This document shows, piece after piece, positions 7,004 through 15,661 of a DNA stretch of 64,000 nucleotides. The notes beneath the pieces were generated by a model. It was not told where the DNA came from and did no database searches. It was given only the letters and a program-made list of their open reading frames with translations. The position numbers and the translations under genes are program-made. The stretch lies in NCBI RefSeq assembly GCF_030548465.1, contig NZ_JAUOSF010000001.1, forward strand, positions 434,001 to 498,000, read 5' to 3'. This stretch comes from Tamlana sp. 2_MG-2023 (lineage in GTDB: Bacteria > Bacteroidota > Bacteroidia > Flavobacteriales > Flavobacteriaceae). The stretch's first letter is position 1, and each line of letters begins with the position of its first letter.

Positions 7004-8404
7004 ATGAATTCATACGATGTAGCCGTTATTGGCTCGGGTCCTGGAGGATATGTAGCAGCGATTCGTTGCGCGCAATTAGGCATGAAAACGGCCATTATAG
7101 AGAAATATGCAACGCTGGGTGGAACCTGTTTAAACGTGGGATGTATCCCAAGTAAAGCACTTTTAGATTCTTCTCACCACTACGAAGATGCGGTTAAGCA
7201 TTTTGAAGAGCATGGTATTGAAATTCCAGGTGACATTAAAGTGAATTTGGAAAAAATGATTGCACGTAAGCAATCTGTTGTAGACCAAACTACTGGAGGT
7301 ATCGACTTCCTTATGAAGAAAAATAACATTGATGTATATCAAGGTTTAGGAAGTTTTAAAGATGCGACTCACATTACCATTGAAGGCGAAGAGTCGACTG
7401 AAATTGAAGCAAAAAATACCATTATCGCAACAGGAAGTAAGCCATCTAGCTTACCGTTTATCAAATTAGATAAAGAGCGTGTGATTACCTCTACCGAAGC
7501 TTTAAAATTAAAAGAAATCCCTAAACATTTAGTGGTTATTGGTGGTGGCGTTATTGGTTTAGAGTTAGGTCAAGTGTACAAACGTTTAGGTGCTGAGGTT
7601 ACTGTTGTTGAATATATGGATAGAATCATCCCTACTATGGATGCTGGTTTATCTAAAGAATTAAATAAAGTACTTAAAAAGGCGAAGTTTAAAATGAACT
7701 TGTCTCATAAAGTAAAGTCTGTTGAAACTGTTGGAGACGAGGTTGTAATTAAAGCAGATAATAAAAAAGGCGAAGAAGTAGAAATCAAAGGTGATTACTG
7801 TTTAGTTTCTGTGGGTCGTCGCCCTTATACTGACGGTTTAAATGCTGAAGCAGCTGGTGTGAAGCTAGACGAAGGAGGTCGTGTAGAAGTTAACGATCAC
7901 TTACAAACTAGCGCATCAAACATTTATGCGATTGGTGATGTTGTTAAAGGCGCGATGTTAGCTCATAAAGCTGAAGAAGAAGGCGTTTTTGTTGCTGAAA
8001 CTTTAGCAGGTCAAAAACCACATATTGATTATAACTTAATTCCAGGTGTCGTTTACACATGGCCAGAAGTTGCTACAGTTGGTAAAACTGAAGAGCAGTT
8101 AAAAGAAGCTGGTGTAGCTTACAAAACGGGGTCTTTCCCAATGCGTGCTTTAGGTAGAAGTAGAGCGAGTATGGATTTAGACGGGTTTGTAAAAATCTTA
8201 GCGGATAAAACGACCGATGAAATTTTAGGAGTACATATGGTTGGTGCACGTGCTGCCGATATGATTGCTGAAGCTGTAGTAGCGATGGAATATCGCGCTT
8301 CCGCGGAAGACGTATCGCGTATGTCTCACGCTCACCCAACATTTACTGAAGCGATTAAAGAAGCGGCGCTTGCTGCTACCGAAGATCGTGCTTTGCATAT
8401 CTAA
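7004..8404 (+). CDS. lpd: Dihydrolipoyl dehydrogenase (E3)
   Basis: 466 residues, the usual length. This flavoprotein reoxidises dihydrolipoamide with NAD+ as the E3 component of 2-oxoacid dehydrogenase complexes and the glycine cleavage system. N-terminal FAD motif GSGPGGY (11-16), redox disulfide C42/C47 in GGTCLNVGCIPSK, NAD motif VVIGGGVIGLELG, second FAD motif NIYAIGDV, and the catalytic C-terminal pair H444/E449 in HAHPTFTEAIKEA. It is monocistronic by layout, with its own promoter and a terminator immediately after it. Confidence 0.97.
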   Translation: MNSYDVAVIGSGPGGYVAAIRCAQLGMKTAIIEKYATLGGTCLNVGCIPSKALLDSSHHYEDAVKHFEEHGIEIPGDIKVNLEKMIARKQSVVDQTTGGIDFLMKKNNIDVYQGLGSFKDATHITIEGEESTEIEAKNTIIATGSKPSSLPFIKLDKERVITSTEALKLKEIPKHLVVIGGGVIGLELGQVYKRLGAEVTVVEYMDRIIPTMDAGLSKELNKVLKKAKFKMNLSHKVKSVETVGDEVVIKADNKKGEEVEIKGDYCLVSVGRRPYTDGLNAEAAGVKLDEGGRVEVNDHLQTSASNIYAIGDVVKGAMLAHKAEEEGVFVAETLAGQKPHIDYNLIPGVVYTWPEVATVGKTEEQLKEAGVAYKTGSFPMRALGRSRASMDLDGFVKILADKTTDEILGVHMVGARAADMIAEAVVAMEYRASAEDVSRMSHAHPTFTEAIKEAALAATEDRALHI

Positions 8405-8425
8405 GAATAACATTTTATTGAGTAT

Positions 8426-8457
8426 AAAAAAAAGAGGCTGTTTGGGCCTCTTTTTTT
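8426..8457. terminator. Bidirectional intrinsic terminator between lpd and the helicase gene
   Basis: GAGGC/GCCTC stem flanked by A-rich and T-rich runs, so it can serve both convergent genes. The loop is about 7 bases. Confidence 0.85.
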
Positions 8458-8472
8458 ATTTTCTGCAAATAA

Positions 8473-9828
8473 TTACTTCTTTTTATTACGCTTATTATAA
8501 TTCTTGTCCCCTCTAGTTTTAGGCTTTTTGTATTTAGCAGCGATTTTGAATTTGTAAGAACCTCCTAAATTTTCCTTAGAATTCTTTTCTGACTTGTCAT
8601 GAAAAGCCGGGCCAGGAGCATCTTCATCTTTGCGTTTAGTAGGGTTGTTTCGCTCTTTTATTTGCGGACGCTCTTCTTCGATAAGTTCTGTTGAAATTTG
8701 AACGTCTTCAGGAATTTCCAACAACGGAATTTCCATTTTCATTAAAGCTTCAATATTTTCAATAGACTCTTGTTCGTTTTTTGTAGAAAAAACTAAGGCT
8801 TCTCCCAAACGTTCGGCACGACCAGTTCTACCAATACGGTGCATATAATTTTCAGGATATTCTGGCGTGTCAAAATTAATAACGTGTGAAACATTATCAA
8901 TATCCAAACCACGAGCCATCACATCGGTAGCGATTAGTATACGATTTTGACCTTCTCGAAATTGTTCAATACTACGTAAACGGTAATTCTGTGTTTTGTT
9001 AGAGTGAATCACGCATAATTCTTCTTTGAAAAATTCATCTAATTGTTCAAATAAGCGATCGGCCATGCGTTTAAACGCCACGAAAATAAGCACCTTGTTG
9101 TAGGTATCTTCATCTCTCAATAAATGCGTTAATAAATTAACTTTCGTGTAAAAGTTCGGTACATCGTAACGCGTCTGATTGATGTTTTCTAAAGGCGTTC
9201 CCGAAATGGCAATAGAAACGCGCTCTGGAGTTTTAAAGAAATCGTTTATTAATAAATCAACATCTTGAGTCATTGTAGCCGAAAACATGATGTTTTGACG
9301 GCGTTCCGGTAGGATATCAAAAATATTGATTAATTGGTGTCTAAATCCTAAATCTAGCATCACATCAACTTCATCAATCACTAATTTCTGAATGGATTTC
9401 AGCTGTAAAACACGGCTTAAAGCTAAATCGTATAAGCGTCCTGGTGTGGCTACTAAAATGTCAATGCCTTGAGCGATAGCTTGTTTTTGGGTATTAATGT
9501 TGGTGCCACCGTAAACCCCTAAAACGCGATTATTAATGTATTTTGAAAGTTTTTCAATTTCATCAACCACTTGAACCACCAATTCACGAGTAGGTACTAA
9601 AACTAAAACTCTTGGATTTTCTTGCATCGAAAACTTCAAGTTTCTAAGAATTGGCAACATGTAAGCAAATGTTTTACCTGTTCCCGTTTGCGCAATTCCT
9701 ACCACATCTTTACCAGAACTCACCACATTAAAAGCTTGTTCTTGAATAGGTGTTGGCGTTGTAAAACCTAAATCGTCTAAGGCGTTATATAAAGGCGTGT
9801 TTAAATTTAAATCTTGAAATTGAGCCAT
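8473..9828 (-). CDS. DEAD-box RNA helicase (RhlE-like)
   Basis: 451 residues. ATP-dependent RNA helicase, typically active in rRNA maturation, mRNA turnover and cold adaptation. Motifs in order: Q motif with PTPIQEQAF, Walker A AQTGTGKT (about 43-50), PTRELVVQ, TPGRLYDL, motif II as DEVD rather than DEAD, SATM, and HRIGRTGRAE. Two RecA-like domains span about 1-370 and a basic, low-complexity tail (KKPKTRGDKNYNKRNKKK) likely binds RNA. An exact -7 box lies at 9905-9912, leaving a leader of about 70 bases with a small CTACT/AGTAG hairpin and an anti-Shine-Dalgarno-like segment against the start codon. Confidence 0.93.
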   Translation of the reverse strand: MAQFQDLNLNTPLYNALDDLGFTTPTPIQEQAFNVVSSGKDVVGIAQTGTGKTFAYMLPILRNLKFSMQENPRVLVLVPTRELVVQVVDEIEKLSKYINNRVLGVYGGTNINTQKQAIAQGIDILVATPGRLYDLALSRVLQLKSIQKLVIDEVDVMLDLGFRHQLINIFDILPERRQNIMFSATMTQDVDLLINDFFKTPERVSIAISGTPLENINQTRYDVPNFYTKVNLLTHLLRDEDTYNKVLIFVAFKRMADRLFEQLDEFFKEELCVIHSNKTQNYRLRSIEQFREGQNRILIATDVMARGLDIDNVSHVINFDTPEYPENYMHRIGRTGRAERLGEALVFSTKNEQESIENIEALMKMEIPLLEIPEDVQISTELIEEERPQIKERNNPTKRKDEDAPGPAFHDKSEKNSKENLGGSYKFKIAAKYKKPKTRGDKNYNKRNKKK

Positions 9829-9904
9829 AAAAAAGGAGGTTTCCGTGAATAATTTTCGACCTACTTTTTTAGTAGAAGTAAGTCTTGGTATGCTATTTTG
9901 CAGG

Positions 9905-9912
9905 CAAAGTTA
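9905..9912 (-). promoter_or_regulatory. -7 box of the DEAD-box helicase gene
   Basis: The minus strand reads TAACTTTG, an exact TAnnTTTG, about 75 bases upstream of the ATG at 9828. Confidence 0.5.
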
Positions 9913-9927
9913 CGTTTATTATTCTAT

Positions 9928-10818
9928 TTAAGTTAAATGCTTTGGGTCTATTTCAATAGTATAACTTGCTGCAAACGTTTTGTTAAGTTCTAATTGCAAG
10001 ATCCCTTCTTTTGTTTTGAAATCCTGATTGGTGTTTTCATGATCTGCAATACCCAACCACGGTTCAATACAAACGTAGTCGCCCGTTGGTTTTGCCCAAA
10101 TACCTAAGTAGGGGAAATCTTTATAAGAAACCGATAAAATGGCGCCATGATTTTTACTTTTAAGCGTCACTTTTTTAGATTTCAAATCTTTAAAAATAAG
10201 GGCATCGGCATTAAATAAATCATGGGTTAATGCTAAGGTTTTACTAGCATTGAAAATAGGCTTGGTTTCAGAAGAAATCAAACCGTTTTCCATGTTTATA
10301 AGATGGGTGCTAGAGTTTTCTTCGTGTTCAAATTCAAGTTGGTAGTCCTCGTAAATTTCATCAGCATTAAGCGGACATTTAAAAGCGGGGTGACCGCCTA
10401 GAGAAAAATACATGGTTTTTGAGTCTACATTTTTAATGCTATGTGTTAATGTTATGGTAGAATTTTTAAGCGTGTAAGTTAAATAGAATTCAAATTTAAA
10501 AGGATAAACTTTTAAAGTGTCATTGTTGTAAATCAGCTTAAAAGTTAAACTGTTTTTGCTTTGCTCATGTAGCTCAATATCAGTGTTGTTTCTTATGATG
10601 CCATGCTTCGGAAGGCTGTACGATTCACCTGAAAAATGATATGAACCATTTTTTAAAGCACCGATAATTGGAAATAAATTCGGAGCAAAACTGCCCCAAA
10701 CATCAGGATTCGCGTCCCACATAAATTGGGTGTCATGTTTTGTAGACTGTATTTGGCATAATTCGGCACCGTTTTTTTTAACGGCTATTTTAAGTAAATC
10801 GTTTTCTAATGTAAACAT
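9928..10818 (-). CDS. Aldose 1-epimerase family protein (galactose-mutarotase-like)
   Basis: 296 residues from ATG at 10818 (MFTLENDLLKIAVKKNGAEL). The family has the galactose mutarotase beta-sandwich and interconverts sugar anomers; this subgroup resembles LacX/YeaD-type members whose substrate is uncertain. Supporting motifs are the NGAELCQI opening, WDANPDVWGSFAPNLFPIIG, the histidine in PKHGIIRN, SLGGHPAFKCPL and the C-terminal CIEPWLGIADHEN. The frame runs upstream to 10845 but a near-consensus -7 box at 10843-10850 (AAGTTTTG on the minus strand) overlaps that start. It is divergent from the pabB-like gene. Confidence 0.85.
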   Translation of the reverse strand: MFTLENDLLKIAVKKNGAELCQIQSTKHDTQFMWDANPDVWGSFAPNLFPIIGALKNGSYHFSGESYSLPKHGIIRNNTDIELHEQSKNSLTFKLIYNNDTLKVYPFKFEFYLTYTLKNSTITLTHSIKNVDSKTMYFSLGGHPAFKCPLNADEIYEDYQLEFEHEENSSTHLINMENGLISSETKPIFNASKTLALTHDLFNADALIFKDLKSKKVTLKSKNHGAILSVSYKDFPYLGIWAKPTGDYVCIEPWLGIADHENTNQDFKTKEGILQLELNKTFAASYTIEIDPKHLT

Positions 10819-10872
10819 GAAAGGAAATTTTAAACTAAGATACAAAACTTGTCTTTTTTTAAGTATTCTAAC

Positions 10873-10880
10873 TAACTTTA
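10873..10880 (+). promoter_or_regulatory. Probable -7 box of the pabB-like gene
   Basis: TAACTTTA matches TAnnTTTG at all but the last base. It is 17 bases upstream of the TTG start at 10898. Confidence 0.35.
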
Positions 10881-10897
10881 CGGCATAAATTGTACGC

Positions 10898-12196
10898 TTG
10901 AGAACAAAAGAAATTCATAATCTAGAAGATATTCAGCAGTTTAAGGAAAAAGCGCTGCTTTGGAGTCAGCAATTTGACGATGTCGTATGGTTAGATTCTA
11001 ACAATTATGCTCAGAATTATTCTAGTTACGATGCCGTTTTGGCTGTAGATGCTTTCACCAGTATTCAAACAGATTATTTTGATGGTTTTGAAAAGCTGAA
11101 AGAATATCAATCTCAAGTTAACGACTGGATTTTCGGATATTTAACGTACGATTTAAAAAATGATGTTGAAGTTTTAAAATCTGAAAACTATGATGGTTTA
11201 GGGTTTCCGGATTTGTTCTTTTTTCAGCCGAAAAAACTGTTTCTTTTTATAGGAAATAGTGTTGAAATTCAGTATTTAAATGCGGTTGATGATGAACTGG
11301 AAGCTGATATTGAAATGATAAATACTTCCGAAGAAAATATTGAAGAAACACCTTTTGAAGACCTGAAAATTAAACTTCGCATTCATAAAGATGCCTATTG
11401 CGAAAAGGTGAATACCATGCTTAAACACATTCAGCATGGTGCGATTTACGAAGCCAATTTTTGTCAGGAATTTTATGCTGAAAACACCCAGATAAACCCT
11501 TTAGAAACATATAAAAGGTTAAATGCTATTTCCAAACCGCCATTTGCTGCTTTTATAAAAATGAGCGATAAGTTTGTGTTGAGTGCTTCGCCAGAACGCT
11601 ATTTGAAAAAGGAAGGTGAGTTAATGATTTCCGAACCTATAAAGGGTACTTCAAAACGCTCTAAAAACCCTAAAAAAGACGAACAACTTAAAATTGATTT
11701 GGCTAAAGATGAAAAGGAGCGTAGCGAAAATATCATGATTGTTGATTTGGTGCGTAACGATTTATCAAAAACGGCCATAAAAGGAAGTGTAAAAGTGACT
11801 GAATTATGCAAAATATATACCTTCGATCAAGTCCACCAAATGATTTCGACAGTCACATCAAAGGTTGAGAAAAACACACATCCTGTAGATATTATCAAGA
11901 GTACATTCCCAATGGGAAGTATGACTGGCGCGCCTAAAATTTCCGCCATGAAAATTATTGAAAACTTAGAAGAAACCAAGCGTGGTGTGTATTCAGGGGC
12001 GATTGGTTATTTTAACCCGAGTAACGATTTCGATTTTAATGTGGTGATTAGAAGTATTTTGTATAATGCTAGTAAAAAATACGTGTCGTATTCTGTGGGA
12101 AGTGCCATTACAGCCAAAAGTGATGCCCTTAAAGAGTATGAAGAGTGTCTCATTAAAGCCAAAGCCATGCGCGAGGTTTTGGAGCAAAAAGACTAA
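10898..12196 (+). CDS. pabB: Aminodeoxychorismate synthase component I / anthranilate synthase I-like (PabB family)
   Basis: 432 residues from TTG (10898). The chorismate-binding domain makes 4-amino-4-deoxychorismate for folate, with ammonia supplied by a separate glutaminase. Diagnostic segments are GAIYEANFCQEF, PIKGTSKR (chorismate/Mg2+ site), VDLVRNDLSKTA, FPMGSMTGAPKISAM and YSVGSAITAKSD. The N-terminal part is shorter than in TrpE and lacks a TrpE-like tryptophan-binding LLES motif, which favours PabB over TrpE. No glutaminase gene is adjacent. tilS follows about 100 bases later with its own promoter. Confidence 0.8.
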   Translation: MRTKEIHNLEDIQQFKEKALLWSQQFDDVVWLDSNNYAQNYSSYDAVLAVDAFTSIQTDYFDGFEKLKEYQSQVNDWIFGYLTYDLKNDVEVLKSENYDGLGFPDLFFFQPKKLFLFIGNSVEIQYLNAVDDELEADIEMINTSEENIEETPFEDLKIKLRIHKDAYCEKVNTMLKHIQHGAIYEANFCQEFYAENTQINPLETYKRLNAISKPPFAAFIKMSDKFVLSASPERYLKKEGELMISEPIKGTSKRSKNPKKDEQLKIDLAKDEKERSENIMIVDLVRNDLSKTAIKGSVKVTELCKIYTFDQVHQMISTVTSKVEKNTHPVDIIKSTFPMGSMTGAPKISAMKIIENLEETKRGVYSGAIGYFNPSNDFDFNVVIRSILYNASKKYVSYSVGSAITAKSDALKEYEECLIKAKAMREVLEQKD

Positions 12197-12289
12197 CGGG
12201 TTAGTTGTGTTAATGGTTTTTTAATCCTCATTTCAGGAATTTAGTCATAAAAGCGATACGCTAAAAAACACTCATTTTCACTAAAGTTG

Positions 12290-12297
12290 TATATTTG
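12290..12297 (+). promoter_or_regulatory. -7 box of tilS
   Basis: TATATTTG is an exact TAnnTTTG. It ends 5 bases before the ATG at 12303, so the transcript is predicted to be nearly leaderless. Confidence 0.5.
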
Positions 12298-12302
12298 ATA
12301 CT

Positions 12303-13622
12303 ATGCTAGCAATTTTAAAAAATCATATCGAAAATAGACTTAAATTCTTAAATGAAAGTAAACTTTTAATTGCTATTTCTGGCGGAATTGATAGCGTTGT
12401 TTTAACACATTTATGCCGTCAATTAAATCTGAATATCGCCTTAGCACATTGTAATTTTAATTTACGAGGAGATGAAAGTGATGCCGATGAAAGTTTTGTG
12501 CAAAAATTAGCAGAAAACTTAGGCTTAGAAGTGTTTGTTCAAAATTTTGACACCGAAAAATACAGTCAAGACCATAAACGTTCCATTCAAATGGCAGCCC
12601 GCGAACTGCGGTATAATTGGTTCGAAGAATTGTCGCAACAATTGGGTTACGATTATATTTTAACTGCTCATCATGCTGATGATAATTTAGAAACGTTTTT
12701 AATCAATTTCACAAGAGGTACAGGTTTAGAAGGTTTAACGGGAATTCCCGAAGTAAACGGTAAGTTTGTGCGTCCGTTGTTGCCGTTTTCAAGTGAAAAT
12801 ATAGAAGCTTTTGCCAAAGAACATAGCATCCAATGGCGAGATGATAGCAGTAATAAATCGGTGAAATATTTACGTAACAAGTTGCGTCATGAGGTGATTC
12901 CGATTTTAAAAGAAATCAACCCCAGTTTACTAAAGAGTTTTGACAATACTTTGCACAACTTACAAGATACAGCGGTGATTGTGGAGGACGCCGTCGATGG
13001 TTTTTTAAATAAAAGTATAGAAAGCATTGACAACGGAATTGTGAAGTTTAAAATTTCAGAATTCAAACAAAAAGAAAATCCGAAACCGTATTTGTATGAA
13101 GCTTTTAAGGAATTCGGATTTACAGAATGGGATGATGTGCTACACCTTTTGGATGCTGAAACAGGCAAACAAATTTATTCAAATACATACCGTTTATTGA
13201 AAAATCGCGAGCATTTACTGTTGAGTGAAATGCAATCTGAAACTGAAGTAGAAATTCAAATTTCAGAAGCAGAGAAAAAGGTAGAAACCGCATTAGGAAC
13301 CCTGATTTTTTCTGAAGTAGAAGAGATTTCAGAAACACATACTAATTGTATTTATGTAGATAAAGCACTTTTGAAGTTTCCTTTAACATTACGTAAAAAA
13401 CAAGAAGGCGATGTGTTTTATCCGTTAGGGATGACTGGAAAAAAGAAGTTGAGTAAGTATTTTAAAGATGAAAAATTATCGCTTTTAGATAAAGAAAATA
13501 CTTGGTTATTATGTTCTGGAGAAGACATTGTATGGGTGGTGAATAGGCGTGCAGATAATCGTTTTAAAGTGACGCCAGACACTGAAGGTATATTGAAAAT
13601 AGAGGTTTTGGAAAAGTTGTAA
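12303..13622 (+). CDS. tilS: tRNA(Ile)-lysidine synthetase
   Basis: 439 residues. TilS uses ATP and lysine to convert C34 of the minor isoleucine tRNA (CAU anticodon) to lysidine, so that it reads AUA; it is essential in most bacteria. PP-loop motif AISGGIDSVVL near residues 23-33, LAHCNFNLRGDESD, the TAHHADDNLETFLINF segment, and RDDSSN preceding YLRNKLRHEVIP. The C-terminal TilS substrate-binding domains follow, ending with LRKKQEGDVFYPLGM and KKKLSKYFKDEKL. ATG at 12303 is supported by the close -7 box. Confidence 0.95.
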   Translation: MLAILKNHIENRLKFLNESKLLIAISGGIDSVVLTHLCRQLNLNIALAHCNFNLRGDESDADESFVQKLAENLGLEVFVQNFDTEKYSQDHKRSIQMAARELRYNWFEELSQQLGYDYILTAHHADDNLETFLINFTRGTGLEGLTGIPEVNGKFVRPLLPFSSENIEAFAKEHSIQWRDDSSNKSVKYLRNKLRHEVIPILKEINPSLLKSFDNTLHNLQDTAVIVEDAVDGFLNKSIESIDNGIVKFKISEFKQKENPKPYLYEAFKEFGFTEWDDVLHLLDAETGKQIYSNTYRLLKNREHLLLSEMQSETEVEIQISEAEKKVETALGTLIFSEVEEISETHTNCIYVDKALLKFPLTLRKKQEGDVFYPLGMTGKKKLSKYFKDEKLSLLDKENTWLLCSGEDIVWVVNRRADNRFKVTPDTEGILKIEVLEKL

Positions 13623-13640
13623 TGACAAGAAAGAAGTCCT

Positions 13641-13758
13641 GCGTCACCCTGAACTTGATTCAGGGTCTCATAACAAATTGATGGTTTGTCATTCAGAAGG
13701 AGGTACGACTGAAGAATCTCTTAATGATTCATGAGATTCCTCGATTCCTCGGAATGAC
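13641..13758. repeat. Interspersed palindromic (REP/MITE-like) element
   Basis: Two nested inverted repeats. The first is CCCTGAA (13647-13653) with TTCAGGG (13659-13665). The second has ends GTCATTC (13688-13694) and GAATGAC (13752-13758) with an inner GAATCTC/GAGATTC pair (13714-13720 and 13733-13739). Sequences built from 'GTCACCCTGAAC...CAGGGTCTCA' and 'GTCATTC...GAATGAC' recur between genes in many Bacteroidota and alphaproteobacterial genomes. No ORF or transposase is associated. It lies in the tilS-ade gap. Confidence 0.75.
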
Positions 13759-13839
13759 AACAAAGAAATGATGTGTCACCAAACCGAGTTCTGTTTGACG
13801 AAAAGTAAATACAATTATATAAAATTAAAACGAAGCATT

Positions 13840-15471
13840 TTGAAACTACAAGGACAGATTGTTGGCATAGAAAACAAACGAATTTACAAAGGAGAAATTC
13901 AGGTAGAAAACGGAAAAATAGTTTCTATCACAGAAAAAGACCATGATGTAGAACATTATATTTTGCCTGGCTTTGTAGATGCACACATTCACATAGAAAG
14001 TTCGATGCTAGTGCCTAGCGAGTTCGCTAAAATGGCGGTGGTTCATGGTACGGTTTCTACGGTTTCCGATCCGCATGAAATTGCTAATGTTTTAGGGGTT
14101 GAAGGTGTGAAATTTATGATTGAAAACGGTAAAAAGGTACCTTTTAAATTCAATTTCGGAGCACCATCCTGCGTACCCGCAACCACTTTTGAATCCGCCG
14201 GAGCAACTATTAATTCCGATGACATTAAAACCCTTTTAGAGTCAGACGACATCAAATACCTCGCGGAAATGATGAATTACCCAGGCGTTATTTTTGACGA
14301 TGACGAAGTGCTGAAAAAAATAGCTTGGGCCAAACACTTCAATAAACCTGTGGATGGTCACGCCCCAGGTGTTGTTGGCGAAAAACTCGATAAATACATT
14401 AGCGCAGGGATTTATACCGATCATGAAAGTTTTACTTTCGAGGAAGGCCAAGAGAAGCTCCAAAAGGGCATGAAAATCTTGATTAGAGAGGGGAGTGCCG
14501 CCAAAAATTTTGAAGCTTTAATCGATTTAGCGCCAAAGCATTTTGAAAATATGATGTTTTGTAGTGATGATAAGCATCCAGACGATTTGCTTATCGGACA
14601 TATCAACCAATTATGTGCGAGAGCCGTTAAAAAGGGTGTGGACTTGTTTAAAGTCTTAAAAATGGCTTGTGTAAATCCTGTAAAACACTATAATTTGGAT
14701 GTGGGACAACTAAAAGTTGGTGATGCCGCCGATTTGATAGTTCTTGAAGATCTTGTGAATTTTAAAACACTTCAAACCTATGTGAATGGCGATTTGGTTT
14801 TTAGCCAAGGAAAATCTTTAATTGAAACCGTTGCTTTTGAAAACTTGAATAATTTCCATTGTGATGCTAAAACAGTTTCTGAATTTGAAATACCTTCTTC
14901 GGCTAAAGAAATACGTGTTATTGAAGCCTTAGAAGACCAGTTAATCACAAACGCAATAATTGAAAAAGCAACCATTGAAAACGGAAATTTAGTTTCTAAC
15001 ACCGAAACGGATGTTCTTAAAATGGCTGTGGTAAACCGTTATCAAAACCAGCCACCAGCCTTAGCTTTTATCAAGAATTTTGGTTTGAAGGAAGGGGCTA
15101 TTGCGGCTTCCGTAGGGCACGATTCGCATAATATTGTGGTGGTTGGAGTGAGTGATGAAGCGATTTGTAAAGCGGTGAATTTAATCATTAAACACAAAGG
15201 TGGTGTTTGTGCGGCGTCTTCTTCCGAAGAAAAAATAGTCCCGCTTCCCGTAGCAGGAATTATGAGTGACCAAGACGGTGAAACCATCGGGAACGCTTAC
15301 GCCGAACTCGATGAAATGGCAAAAACATTAGGAAGTACTTTAAAAGCACCGTATATGACGCTGTCGTTTATGGCTTTGCTCGTTATTCCATCGTTAAAAC
15401 TTAGTGATAAAGGCCTGTTTGATGGAACAGGTTTTAAGTTTACAGATTTGGAAGTGGGTTTTAATGAATAG
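13840..15471 (+). CDS. ade: Adenine deaminase
   Basis: 543 residues from the preferred TTG at 13840 ([20 protein letters not shown]). It hydrolyses adenine to hypoxanthine and ammonia in purine salvage. It is an amidohydrolase of the Ade type: [10 protein letters not shown] metal site, [31 protein letters not shown], the [14 protein letters not shown] segment, and the C-terminal [12 protein letters not shown] domain typical of this family. The frame stays open upstream to an ATG at 13768, but the extra 24 residues are not family-like and derive from DNA next to the palindromic repeat, so I do not include them. Confidence 0.9.
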   Translation: MKLQGQIVGIENKRIYKGEIQVENGKIVSITEKDHDVEHYILPGFVDAHIHIESSMLVPSEFAKMAVVHGTVSTVSDPHEIANVLGVEGVKFMIENGKKVPFKFNFGAPSCVPATTFESAGATINSDDIKTLLESDDIKYLAEMMNYPGVIFDDDEVLKKIAWAKHFNKPVDGHAPGVVGEKLDKYISAGIYTDHESFTFEEGQEKLQKGMKILIREGSAAKNFEALIDLAPKHFENMMFCSDDKHPDDLLIGHINQLCARAVKKGVDLFKVLKMACVNPVKHYNLDVGQLKVGDAADLIVLEDLVNFKTLQTYVNGDLVFSQGKSLIETVAFENLNNFHCDAKTVSEFEIPSSAKEIRVIEALEDQLITNAIIEKATIENGNLVSNTETDVLKMAVVNRYQNQPPALAFIKNFGLKEGAIAASVGHDSHNIVVVGVSDEAICKAVNLIIKHKGGVCAASSSEEKIVPLPVAGIMSDQDGETIGNAYAELDEMAKTLGSTLKAPYMTLSFMALLVIPSLKLSDKGLFDGTGFKFTDLEVGFNE

Positions 15472-15661
15472 TTAAAAGGTTATAATTAAAAATTTTATTA
15501 ACCAGCTGAGGAGTTCGGTTGATAATTAGTGATTAAAAGCTGATAATTAATAAATTTAAAACGCTGAAGTATAAAATAAAAGTTGTTTTTTTCAACAGTC
15601 AACAGTCAACAGTCAACAGTCAACAGTCAACAGTCAACAGTCAACAGTCAACAGTCAAAAC
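15472..15661. repeat. Repeat-filled gap with nine tandem CAACAGT heptads
   Basis: 15593-15655 is nine perfect copies of CAACAGT. A degenerate 7-base pattern (TGATAAT, TAGTGAT, TAAAAGC, TGATAAT, TAATAAA) precedes it at about 15521-15555. The array ends 6 bases before the ATG of the YheT-type hydrolase gene, so it occupies the position of its 5' untranslated region or core promoter. Confidence 0.95.

Noticed and set aside
12671-13338. Minus-strand open frames inside tilS
   Set aside because: Shadows of a well-conserved gene with all motifs on the plus strand.
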